Source: JAZTYK01 sp045636925
GTDB lineage: Bacteria > Bacillota > Clostridia > Oscillospirales > Butyricicoccaceae
Assembly: GCA_045636925.1 (NCBI GenBank)
Contig: JAZTYK010000005.1
Location: forward strand, 41,264 to 105,263
Length of the DNA: 64,000 nt
Reading direction: 5' to 3'
Of this stretch, positions 32,635 to 40,594 are shown in pieces (position 1 is the stretch's first letter; each line of letters begins with the position of its first letter). Below the pieces are notes generated by a model, which was not told the origin of the DNA, did not search any database, and saw only the letters and a list, made by a program, of their open reading frames with translations. Position numbers and translations under genes: made by a program.

Positions 32635-33501
32635 ATGAAAATCACCGATGTATTAAGTACCGGCAAACGCTGTTTGTCTTTTGAAGTATTCCCCCCCAAG
32701 ACTACTGCCAATTTTGACAGCACTCTGGCCGCCACCGAAGGCGTAGGCGCCCTGAAACCCGACTTTATGAGTGTTACCTACGGTGCCGGCGGTGGCACCA
32801 GCGCCTTTACCCTGGACATTACCTCCAATCTGGAGAAGAAATACGGCATCCCCGTGTTGGCACATTTGACCTGCGTCAACTCCACCCGGGAGACGGTGCA
32901 CCGCCAGATGGAACTGATGCGCCAGCGTGGCATCGAGAACGTGATGGCACTGCGGGGCGATCTGGTGGAGAATGCCCCCCCTGCCGACCAGCGGGAATAT
33001 AACTACGCCCGCCAGCTGATTGATGAGCTGGTGGAGTTTGGCGGTTTCTGCATCGGCGGTGCCTGCTATCCCGAGGGGCATCCCGAGTCCCCCAGCCAGC
33101 AGGAGGACCTGCGTCGGCTGAAGGAAAAGGTTGAGGCCGGCTGCCAGTTTTTGACCACCCAGATGTTCTTTGACAATGACATCTTCTACAATTTCCTGTA
33201 CAAGGTCCGCGACATGGGCATTACCGTGCCCATTCTCCCCGGCATCATGCCCATGACCAATGTCAAGCAGGTGCAGCGCACCATGGCGCTCTCCGGCGGC
33301 AATCTTCCCCGGGAGTTCCGCTACATTCTGGATCGCTTTGGGGATAACCCTGCCGCCTTTGCCCAGGCAGGCATTGCCTATGCCACCCAGCAGATCGTAG
33401 ATCTGTATGCCAACGGCATTCAGGCCATCCATGTGTATTCCATGAACAATCCTGCCGTTGCCAAGCAGATCCAGGCCAACGTCAGTGAGATGATCAAATG
33501 A
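32635..33501 (+). CDS. metF: 5,10-methylenetetrahydrofolate reductase
   Basis: Reduces methylene-THF to methyl-THF, the methyl donor for methionine synthase. The 288 residues form the usual TIM barrel with SFEVFPPKTTANFDSTLAAT at the start, DFMSVTYGAGGGTSAFTLDI near 40, ALRGDLVENAPP near 105 and TTQMFFDNDIFYNFLYKV near 175. AAGGAG precedes the ATG. Its stop overlaps the next gene by 4 bp, so metF, the activation protein and metH form one translational unit. No S-box, T-box or cobalamin riboswitch fits in the 41-bp gap upstream. Confidence 0.95.
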   Translation: MKITDVLSTGKRCLSFEVFPPKTTANFDSTLAATEGVGALKPDFMSVTYGAGGGTSAFTLDITSNLEKKYGIPVLAHLTCVNSTRETVHRQMELMRQRGIENVMALRGDLVENAPPADQREYNYARQLIDELVEFGGFCIGGACYPEGHPESPSQQEDLRRLKEKVEAGCQFLTTQMFFDNDIFYNFLYKVRDMGITVPILPGIMPMTNVKQVQRTMALSGGNLPREFRYILDRFGDNPAAFAQAGIAYATQQIVDLYANGIQAIHVYSMNNPAVAKQIQANVSEMIK

Positions 33502-34160
33502 GCATCCCCCTGCGCCGCCCCGCCCCTGCGGTAGCCCTGCATCAGGTCTACCGCTATTTGGGTTGTGGCAACACCCCAACCCCGGAGGTAGAGGCGCTGT
33601 GTCGGGAATTGCTGCCGGAGTTTTTATCCGCACTGGACTGCCGCGCCTGCTATTTGGAGGTGGCGGTACGCATCAGCGAAGATGTGGTGCATCTGGGGGG
33701 GCTTGCTCCCATTCGCAGTGCTTCCCTTGCCCGCAATCTGGCAGGCTGCGAAAAGGCGTTGCTCTTTGCCGCCACCATCGGCAGCGGTGCCGACCGTCTG
33801 CGAATGCAGACCCAGGTGCGCTCTCCCGCCCGGGCAGTGGTGCTGGATGCCATGGGCACGGCCGCGGCAGAGGCGCTGTGCAATGCCTTATGCGAGGCAT
33901 GGCGGCAGACCTATGCGCCGCTGCAGCTGCGTCCCCGGTTCAGCCCCGGCTATGGCGACCTGCCCCTGTCTGTACAGCCGGTGCTGCTGTCGCTGCTGGA
34001 CAGCGCCAGACAGGCGGGCATCAGCCTGAGTGAAGGGCTGATGATGCTGCCCCACAAGTCAGTATCCGCCATTGTGGGCATTGGCAAAGCCGGATGTTAT
34101 GCGCCGGAGCATGATTGCAGCGCCTGCAACAAAACCGACTGCGCCTTTCGGCTGAAATAA
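33498..34160 (+). CDS. Methionine synthase activation-domain protein (stand-alone)
   Basis: A 220-residue protein corresponding to the SAM-dependent reactivation domain that is the C-terminal part of full-length MetH. The signature RPRFSPGYGDLPLSVQPVLL near residue 150 and the following MMLPHKSVSAIVGIGK are diagnostic. A cysteine cluster, HDCSACNKTDCAFR, ends the protein; this is usual for the clostridial stand-alone form and might bind iron-sulfur. It overlaps metF (ATGA) and precedes metH by 28 bp. Together with metH it reconstitutes a split cobalamin-dependent methionine synthase. Confidence 0.93.
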   Translation: MSIPLRRPAPAVALHQVYRYLGCGNTPTPEVEALCRELLPEFLSALDCRACYLEVAVRISEDVVHLGGLAPIRSASLARNLAGCEKALLFAATIGSGADRLRMQTQVRSPARAVVLDAMGTAAAEALCNALCEAWRQTYAPLQLRPRFSPGYGDLPLSVQPVLLSLLDSARQAGISLSEGLMMLPHKSVSAIVGIGKAGCYAPEHDCSACNKTDCAFRLK

Positions 34161-34188
34161 CGGATTCCTTTTGGAAAGGATGATTTCT

Positions 34189-36579
34189 ATGAACTTCAGA
34201 GATATGCTGGAATGCGGCTGGGTCTACCTGGACGGCGGTACCGGCACCTTGCTGCAGGCCGCCGGTCTGCAGCCCGGCGAGTTGCCCGAGACCTGGAACA
34301 TTTTGCATCCCGAGGTTGTTACCGACCTGCACCGCGCTTATTTTGAGGCCGGCAGCAACGTGGTTTGCACCAATACCTTTGGCGCAAACAGCCTCAAATA
34401 TGACGGCAAAGACGGACGCTTTGCCCTGGAGGACATCGTCCGCGCCGCCGTGCGCAATGCCCGCAAGGCCGTGGGTGACGACTGGTATCGCTTTGTGGCT
34501 CTGGACATTGGCCCTCTGGGCAAGATGCTGCAGCCTTTGGGCGATCTGCCCTTTGAGCGGGCGGTAGAACTCTTTGCCGAGATCGTCCGCGCCGGCAAGG
34601 ATGGCGCCGATCTGGTCATCATCGAGACCATGAACGACAGCTATGAGACCAAGGCTGCCCTGCTGGCCGTCAAGGAAAACTGTGACCTGCCCGTGCTGGT
34701 CAGCAACGTATACGATGAAAGCGGCAAGCTGATGACCGGTGCCACGCCCGAAGCCATGGTTGCCATGCTGGAAGGCATGGGCGCCGATGCCGTGGGCATG
34801 AACTGCTCACTGGGTCCCCGTCAGATGGCGTCGCTGCTGCCCCGCTTTATGCGCTCGGCTTCTGTTCCCGTGCTGGTAAAGCCCAATGCCGGACTTCCCC
34901 GCAGTGAAAACGGAAAAACCGTCTTTGACGTCACCGCGCCGGAGTTTGCCCACATCATGGCAGATATGATCCGCGGCGGCGCCCGACTGGTGGGCGGCTG
35001 CTGCGGCACTACGCCAGAGCATATCCGTCTGATGGTGCAGGCTTCGCTGCATCTGGATCTGCCCGAGCCGGTGCGCACCCATCGCACTGTTGTCAGTTCT
35101 TACACCCATGCCGTGGAGTTTGGCGATGCGCCCGTAATGATCGGCGAACGGTTAAACCCCACCGGCAAAAAGCGGCTGAAAGAAGCCCTGCGGCAGAACG
35201 ATCTGGATTATATCCTCTCCGAAGGTCTGCGGCAGCAGGATCAGGGTGCTCATGTGCTGGATGTAAACGTAGGTCTGCCCGAATTGGACGAACCTGAAAT
35301 GCTGACTTCCTGCGTCACCGCCCTACAGGCGGTCTGTGACCTGCCCCTGCAGCTGGACACTGCCGACCCCGCCGCCATGGAGCAGGCGCTGCGTCTGTAT
35401 AACGGCAAGGCCATGGTCAACTCGGTCAGCGGCAAGGAAGAAAGCATGCGCACCGTCTTCCCCCTGGTACAGAAATACGGCGGACTGGTGGTGTGTCTGA
35501 CCCTGGATGAGCAGGGCATTCCCGCCACGGCAGAAGGCCGTCTGGAAATTGCCAAAAAAATTACCGCCTGCGCCGCAGAATACGGCATTGGCGTGCACGA
35601 TTTGATCTTCGATCCTCTGGCTATGACCATTGCCACCGATGACAATGCCGCCCGGGAGACCCTGCGGGCGGTGCAGCTGATCCACGACACGTTGGGCGCA
35701 AAGACCTCGCTGGGTATTTCCAACGTCTCCTTCGGTCTGCCCCAGCGCGAGGCGCTGACCTCGGCATTTTTGGCCATGGCGCTGCAGGCCGGATTGGATG
35801 CCGCCATCTGCAACCCCGGTTCCGAGGCGTTGCAAACTGTCTGGCGCAGCTATCTGGCACTGTCGGGCAAGGATCCCGGCTGCGCCGGTTATCTTTTCTA
35901 TATGGCTGACCGGCAGCCTGCGCAGGCAGCGGCTGCTCCCGCGGCTGTAAGTGCCGATGCCGGCGCACGGCTGCAGGATGCCATTATCCGCGGTCTGTCC
36001 GGCGAAGCAGGCAAAGCCGCCAAAGAAGCATTATGCAGCACCGAACCCCTGGCTCTGGTGCAGGAACGCATCGTGCCCGCACTGGACACGGTGGGTCGGG
36101 GCTTTGAAGAAAAGCGCATCTTCCTGCCCCAGCTGCTGATGAGCGCCGAGGCCGCCAAGGCCGCCTTTGAACAGGTAAAAGCCGCCCTGCCTGCCGGCAG
36201 CGGCAACGGCCCTGCCTTGGTGCTGGCCACCGTTAAGGGCGACATTCACGACATCGGCAAGAACATCGTCAAGGTGCTGATGGAAAACTACGGCTATCGG
36301 GTCATAGATCTGGGTAAGGACGTATCCCCCACTGCCGTAGCCGAAGCTGTCACTACCCATGATATCAAGCTGGTGGGTCTCAGCGCGCTGATGACCACCA
36401 CCGTCCCCGCCATGGCCGAGACCATTGCCCTGCTGCGGCAGGTTGCCCCCCACTGCAAGGTGGTGGTGGGCGGCGCTGTGCTGACGCAGGAGTACGCCGA
36501 TCAGATCGGCGCTGACCGCTATGCCCCCGGCGCCATGGACACCGTCCGCTATGCCGAAGAGATCCTCGGCAAAGCCTAA
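34189..36579 (+). CDS. metH: Cobalamin-dependent methionine synthase lacking the activation domain
   Basis: Transfers methyl from methyl-THF to homocysteine through cobalamin. The 796 residues contain the homocysteine-binding domain (about 1-295; zinc ligands in GMNCSLGPRQMA and VGGCCGTTPEH), the pterin-binding domain (about 310-570; MIGERLNPTGKKRLKEALRQ and VLDVNVGLPELDEPEML), a helical cap (about 600-670) and the B12 domain (about 675-796) with the DxHxxG motif GDIHDIGKNIV at Asp685-His687-Gly690. The activation domain is missing but encoded just upstream. The ATG at 34189 is 8 bases from AAAGGA; nearby TTG and ATG codons overlap that site. Confidence 0.96.
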   Translation: MNFRDMLECGWVYLDGGTGTLLQAAGLQPGELPETWNILHPEVVTDLHRAYFEAGSNVVCTNTFGANSLKYDGKDGRFALEDIVRAAVRNARKAVGDDWYRFVALDIGPLGKMLQPLGDLPFERAVELFAEIVRAGKDGADLVIIETMNDSYETKAALLAVKENCDLPVLVSNVYDESGKLMTGATPEAMVAMLEGMGADAVGMNCSLGPRQMASLLPRFMRSASVPVLVKPNAGLPRSENGKTVFDVTAPEFAHIMADMIRGGARLVGGCCGTTPEHIRLMVQASLHLDLPEPVRTHRTVVSSYTHAVEFGDAPVMIGERLNPTGKKRLKEALRQNDLDYILSEGLRQQDQGAHVLDVNVGLPELDEPEMLTSCVTALQAVCDLPLQLDTADPAAMEQALRLYNGKAMVNSVSGKEESMRTVFPLVQKYGGLVVCLTLDEQGIPATAEGRLEIAKKITACAAEYGIGVHDLIFDPLAMTIATDDNAARETLRAVQLIHDTLGAKTSLGISNVSFGLPQREALTSAFLAMALQAGLDAAICNPGSEALQTVWRSYLALSGKDPGCAGYLFYMADRQPAQAAAAPAAVSADAGARLQDAIIRGLSGEAGKAAKEALCSTEPLALVQERIVPALDTVGRGFEEKRIFLPQLLMSAEAAKAAFEQVKAALPAGSGNGPALVLATVKGDIHDIGKNIVKVLMENYGYRVIDLGKDVSPTAVAEAVTTHDIKLVGLSALMTTTVPAMAETIALLRQVAPHCKVVVGGAVLTQEYADQIGADRYAPGAMDTVRYAEEILGKA

Positions 36580-36596
36580 ACAAAGGAGAAATTGCG

Positions 36597-37151
36597 ATGA
36601 TCACCAGAGAAGAAGCCTGGAGCCTGCTGACCCGGTATAATGAGGGCGAGTTTCATCTGAAGCATGCCGTAACACTGGAAGAAGTCATGGGCTGGTTCGC
36701 AGAAGAACTGGGCTACGGCGAAGAAAAAGAGTTTTGGAGCCTGGTTGGCCTGCTGCACGACCTGGATTTTGAGCAGTACCCCAATCAGCACTGCGTCAAG
36801 AGCCAGGAACTGATGCGCCAGCACGGCTTGGACGAGCGCCTCATCCGTGCCACTGCCAGCCATGGCTACGGCATTTGTGTGGACATTAAACCCGAGCACG
36901 AGATGGAAAAGGTGCTCTTTGCCGTGGACGAACTCACCGGTCTCATTGGCGCTGCCGCCGCCATGCGCCCCTCCAAGAGCGTCAGCGATCTGGAGGTGCC
37001 TTCCCTCAAGAAGAAGTTCAAGGACAAGAAGTTCGCCGCCGGCTGTTCCCGTGATGTGATCCGTCAGGGCGCAGAAATGCTGGGCTGGGAACTGGAAACG
37101 CTGATGGAGCGCGCCATTCTGGCCATGCGCGCCGCGCCCTCGGTGGATTAA
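36597..37151 (+). CDS. HD-domain phosphohydrolase-like protein
   Basis: A 184-residue protein of the HD superfamily. The metal motifs are FHLKHAVTLEEVMGWFAEEL near residue 20 (first His), LVGLLHDLDFEQYP near 50 (the HD pair) and ATASHGYG near 85. It ends SRDVIRQGAEMLGWELETLM, as in several clostridial HD proteins of unknown substrate. AAAGGAG precedes the ATG. It follows metH after 17 bp and is probably in the same transcript. Nothing shows a direct role in methionine synthesis. Confidence 0.88.
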   Translation: MITREEAWSLLTRYNEGEFHLKHAVTLEEVMGWFAEELGYGEEKEFWSLVGLLHDLDFEQYPNQHCVKSQELMRQHGLDERLIRATASHGYGICVDIKPEHEMEKVLFAVDELTGLIGAAAAMRPSKSVSDLEVPSLKKKFKDKKFAAGCSRDVIRQGAEMLGWELETLMERAILAMRAAPSVD

Positions 37152-37198
37152 GTGAGAGACTTTCCGCAGGAAATATTTTAGCCAACCCTGCTTTTTTG

Positions 37199-37227
37199 TT
37201 GACGGTTTCCGAAAAATATTTCATAAT
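37199..37227 (+). promoter_or_regulatory. Promoter of the lipoprotein gene at 37266
   Basis: TTGACG (37199-37204), 17-bp spacer, CATAAT (37222-37227). Confidence 0.6.
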
Positions 37228-37265
37228 ATTTCTACAATCCATTCAAAAGCAAAAGGAGGGTCATT

Positions 37266-37841
37266 ATGAAGATTCGCAACAGATTCCTGTTCTGCCTGAT
37301 TTTTTGTATTGCTCTCAGCTGCCTCGCCGGTTGTGGACTGACTGACCGGATCCGCAACGATCTGAATCCCCTGTATTTTCTGGATGGCAGCCTGTATGCG
37401 ATGGATATTGGTCCCTCTGCGCTGACCATCAACAAAAATGGCGATGTGGAAGATGCCGAAATCTATCTGCTGGCCAAGGGTAAAGAAACCACCTCGCACT
37501 ATGTAATCACCTTTCACAAGGGAGACGATGCGGCTCAGGTCACCGACCCCGGTGACAGCCGCCCCTTTGAACTCACCAACGGTGGATATTTGATGGAACT
37601 TCGTCGGGTGTTGATGCGTTTGATCGATGAGTTTTCCAGCAAAGCGATGGAAGTCAGATATGTCTCCCTGGGCTACAATCAGGATCTGAGCCGTTACACC
37701 GGTTTGTACTATTATGCCTATAACGGGGACAGCTTGACAAAAGTAACTGCCGAAACCCAGTTCAGTTACAACAACTATTTGGAAGTCACTGTTGGTGAGA
37801 ACTTGTATTTTGTGGCATTGGGCACCAATAAGCTCAAGTAA
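37266..37841 (+). CDS. Putative lipoprotein of unknown function
   Basis: A 191-residue exported protein with a signal peptide and lipobox (FCLIFCIALSCLAGCGLT, acylated Cys at 23). The mature domain is mixed alpha/beta and contains a repeated tyrosine-rich segment (YTGLYYYAYNGDSL) near 145. No family recognised. AAAGGAGG precedes the ATG at 37266. It has its own promoter and is followed by a strong terminator, so it is likely a single-gene unit. Confidence 0.82.
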   Translation: MKIRNRFLFCLIFCIALSCLAGCGLTDRIRNDLNPLYFLDGSLYAMDIGPSALTINKNGDVEDAEIYLLAKGKETTSHYVITFHKGDDAAQVTDPGDSRPFELTNGGYLMELRRVLMRLIDEFSSKAMEVRYVSLGYNQDLSRYTGLYYYAYNGDSLTKVTAETQFSYNNYLEVTVGENLYFVALGTNKLK

Positions 37842-37866
37842 CGCACAATCCATTTCAACTGCGAAC

Positions 37867-37900
37867 AAAAACCGCCGTTTGACCCCAAACGGCGGTTTTT
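37867..37900 (+). terminator. Terminator of the lipoprotein gene
   Basis: A 15-bp perfect stem (AAAAACCGCCGTTTG-type arm and its complement) ending in five T, located only 17 bp before the next ATG. Confidence 0.88.
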
Positions 37901-37916
37901 CACGAAAGGAATCCTT

Positions 37917-39071
37917 ATGAACGCTGTTTTTCTCGCTCCCTGTTCCAACTATACGCCGGAGTCTGTTGCACCGGCTTTGGATACACTGCTGGTCCAAGTA
38001 GGTTTGCAGAAGCTGGTAAAGTCCGGCATGCGTATCGGCATCAAAGCCAACCTGGTCACCGGTGCCGCCCCGGACAAGGCGGTGACCACCCACCCTGTCC
38101 TGCTGTGCCATCTGACCCGCCGCCTGCGGGAATGGGGCGCAGATGTGGTCATCGGCGACAGTCCCGGCGGTGTCTACAACAAGCTGTATCTTGACAGAGT
38201 TTATGCCGCCGCAGGTCTTTCTGCCTGCGTAGAGGCCGGTGCGGAGTTAAACCACGATTTTTCGGTGAAAAGTGCCGATTTTCCCGCCGCCGCCCAGGCA
38301 AAAACCTTTGAATATACCGGCTGGCTGGATCATTGTGACCTGATCATTAACTTTTGCAAGCTGAAAAGCCATGGCATGATGGCCATGAGCGCCGCGGTAA
38401 AGAACCTGTTCGGCACCATTCCCGGCACGAAAAAGCCGGAATATCACTACCGCTACCCCGACCACAGCCAGTTTGCCGATATGCTGATCGATCTGAACCT
38501 GTATTGGAAGCCCTGCCTGCATCTGGTGGACGGCGTGCTTGCCATGGAGGGCAATGGCCCTACCCAGGGCACACCCAAGCATATGGGCGTGCTGCTGGCC
38601 TCCAGAGACAGCTTTTCCCTTGACATGGTCTGCGCCCGGCTGTTGGGGCTTGCGCCGGAGCAAGTGCCTACTTTGGAGCAAAGCATCAAACGGGGACTTT
38701 GTCCGAAAAAACTGGGTGAAATCCCGGTAAACTGTGACATAGAGCCCTTTGTTGCCAAAGAGTTTGCGCTGCCGCCGGAGCATCGGGACATTCAGTTCTA
38801 CGGCGATTCCAACACCGCCTTTGGTCGCTTTCTCGGCACATGGGCCGTGCGGCTGCTGGCGCCCCATCCCGGTTTGGGCAACACCCCTTGTGTGGGCTGC
38901 GGCGAGTGCGCCAGAGTATGCCCCGCAACGGCCATCACCATTGAAAACGGCAAGGCAAATATCAAGCGCAGCGCCTGCATCCGCTGCTTCTGCTGTCAGG
39001 AGTTTTGCCCCGTGGGTGCTATGATTTCCCGACCGCCGCTGCTGAATCGGCTGCTGCTGGGAAAAAAGTGA
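37917..39071 (+). CDS. DUF362 protein with two 4Fe-4S ferredoxin clusters
   Basis: A 384-residue protein. The DUF362 domain (about 1-290) is marked by RIGIKANLVTGAAPDKAVTT, VVIGDSPGGVYNKLYLDRVY, LIINFCKLKSHGMMAMSAAV and NLFGTIPGTKKPEYHYRYPD. The C-terminal dicluster ferredoxin domain (about 320-370) has CVGCGECARVCPATA and CIRCFCCQEFCPVGA. It is presumably an anaerobic redox protein; its partner is unknown. The ATG follows AAAGGA and lies immediately after a terminator, so how it is transcribed is unclear; readthrough is possible. Confidence 0.9.
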   Translation: MNAVFLAPCSNYTPESVAPALDTLLVQVGLQKLVKSGMRIGIKANLVTGAAPDKAVTTHPVLLCHLTRRLREWGADVVIGDSPGGVYNKLYLDRVYAAAGLSACVEAGAELNHDFSVKSADFPAAAQAKTFEYTGWLDHCDLIINFCKLKSHGMMAMSAAVKNLFGTIPGTKKPEYHYRYPDHSQFADMLIDLNLYWKPCLHLVDGVLAMEGNGPTQGTPKHMGVLLASRDSFSLDMVCARLLGLAPEQVPTLEQSIKRGLCPKKLGEIPVNCDIEPFVAKEFALPPEHRDIQFYGDSNTAFGRFLGTWAVRLLAPHPGLGNTPCVGCGECARVCPATAITIENGKANIKRSACIRCFCCQEFCPVGAMISRPPLLNRLLLGKK

Positions 39072-39096
39072 TCATAAAAACGCGAAATTTGATGAT

Positions 39097-39132
39097 AAAA
39101 AGCGCTGTTCCGATGACGGAACAGCGCTTTTT
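39097..39132. terminator. Bidirectional terminator between the DUF362 and MFS genes
   Basis: A 15-bp perfect stem (39097-39111 with 39118-39132) starting with five A and ending with five T. Confidence 0.88.
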
Positions 39133-39155
39133 GATTGCGATTTTGCGGGAAACAG

Positions 39156-40352
39156 TTACAGTTTTTCACTCTTGCTGAAGATGTTTTGATCAGGCTTATC
39201 CTGAACCTTGCAGAAGAAGCTCAGCACCAGACCCGCTGCGCTCAGGGCAGCCAGAAATACAAACAAGGCACCGATGCCCATGGCATCCATCATGCTGCCG
39301 CCCATGCCCTGGAAGGCAATGACGCCCAAGCACTTTGCTGCACCGGTGAGGCCAAGGGCCGTGCTCATGTGCTCGCCGGGAGCCAGCAGCATGGTGATCT
39401 TCAGGGCCAGCATGTTAAACACCATGCCCACAAGGGGGCGGAGGATCGCTGCGGCGATCACCGGAGGCAGAAGGGGGCAAATTCCCATGCAAAGCATCAC
39501 GCCGCCCAGCATCACAAAGCAGAACATCAGCGCTTCCCTACTGCGCATACGATCCATCATGCGGCCGGAAAGCAGCAGCAGCGGACCCTCGGTCATGGTT
39601 GCCACGAATACGACGGTGCCGCTGGCGGATACCGACAGTCCGTGGCTCATCAGCAGAGGCTGCAGGTAGGTAGTGCCTACGGTCAGCACACCGCGGAACA
39701 ACAGACACAGCGCCATAAACAGTACAAAGCCCGGGACTCGCAGCACCTGCTGCACACCGCCTTTTTTATCTTTCTGTTTCGTTTCATCGGACTCCGGGCG
39801 CAGATTCACCAGCGCATCCAGCGACACGGCCTTCAGTGCCAGTACTGTCAGCAGCATGCCAATGCCATACAACCAAAAGATCGCAGAGGGCGCGATGCGT
39901 TCATAGGCAATGCCTGCCACCTGCGCCGCCACCGCATAGCCCACAGTCCCCCAAATGCGGACAGCACCGTAGGAATAGGTGGCTTTTGCCGCCAGCTGTT
40001 CAAACAGCAGGCAGACACTGTCGGACAGGGACAGCATCAAGCCGTTGAACAAAAACAACAGTGCCACACTGCGGCTCATACCGAAGCCCACGCAGCACAG
40101 GGTGGACAGCAGCAGGGTCACGGTGATCACCGCGCCCGGCTTGCCCAGCTTGTCATTCAGCGCGCCCAAAACCGGCTGCAGCAGAATGGAAAACAGGCTG
40201 CCGGCAATGACGATGGCAGAGGTGGCAAGCGCCGTCTGTCCCTGTCCCAGCAGATAGACCGAAAGAATATTATAGATGATGCCGTTGGCGAAATACAGCC
40301 AGAAAAAGCAGGCTGCATATGCAGCATAGCTGCCGTAATACCGGGTTTTCAT
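39156..40352 (-). CDS. MFS transporter (MFS_1-like)
   Basis: A 398-residue protein with about 12 membrane helices, related to the nucleoside/sugar-type MFS_1_like group. Typical signs are LFSILLQPVLGALNDKLGKP (cytoplasmic loop 2-3 motif with D-x-x-G-x), YGAVRIWGTVGYAVAAQVAG near 125 and a charged central loop (ESDETKQKDKKGG). The ATG at 40352 follows AGGAG. Substrate unknown. It is a single gene with its own promoter and terminator. Confidence 0.9.
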   Translation of the reverse strand: MKTRYYGSYAAYAACFFWLYFANGIIYNILSVYLLGQGQTALATSAIVIAGSLFSILLQPVLGALNDKLGKPGAVITVTLLLSTLCCVGFGMSRSVALLFLFNGLMLSLSDSVCLLFEQLAAKATYSYGAVRIWGTVGYAVAAQVAGIAYERIAPSAIFWLYGIGMLLTVLALKAVSLDALVNLRPESDETKQKDKKGGVQQVLRVPGFVLFMALCLLFRGVLTVGTTYLQPLLMSHGLSVSASGTVVFVATMTEGPLLLLSGRMMDRMRSREALMFCFVMLGGVMLCMGICPLLPPVIAAAILRPLVGMVFNMLALKITMLLAPGEHMSTALGLTGAAKCLGVIAFQGMGGSMMDAMGIGALFVFLAALSAAGLVLSFFCKVQDKPDQNIFSKSEKL

Positions 40353-40387
40353 AAGGTCCAACTCCTATTGCAATTTAAGCGGGTTAC

Positions 40388-40416
40388 AGAATACCCTATT
40401 TCCAGGAAAAACGCAA
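40388..40416 (-). promoter_or_regulatory. Promoter of the MFS gene
   Basis: On the minus strand TTGCGT (40416-40411) and TATTCT (40393-40388) with a 17-bp spacer. Confidence 0.45.
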
Positions 40417-40469
40417 TAGCGACAAGTGAAAATTTACAAATATACAGAACGTTGGAAAACTTTGTCGTC

Positions 40470-40498
40470 TTGACGCAGGACCGCCTTGCGTATACAAT
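40470..40498 (+). promoter_or_regulatory. Promoter of the dockerin-hydrolase/cohesin pair
   Basis: TTGACG (40470-40475), 17-bp spacer, TACAAT (40493-40498). The leader to the ATG is about 90 nt. Confidence 0.65.
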
Positions 40499-40594
40499 AA
40501 ATAATAGGAAATTGTGTGCCGAAACGTGGCAGTTTATCCCCTGCTGCGTGCATCGTCGGCATTGAAACGATGGAATGAAAGGACGGTGGCTATT

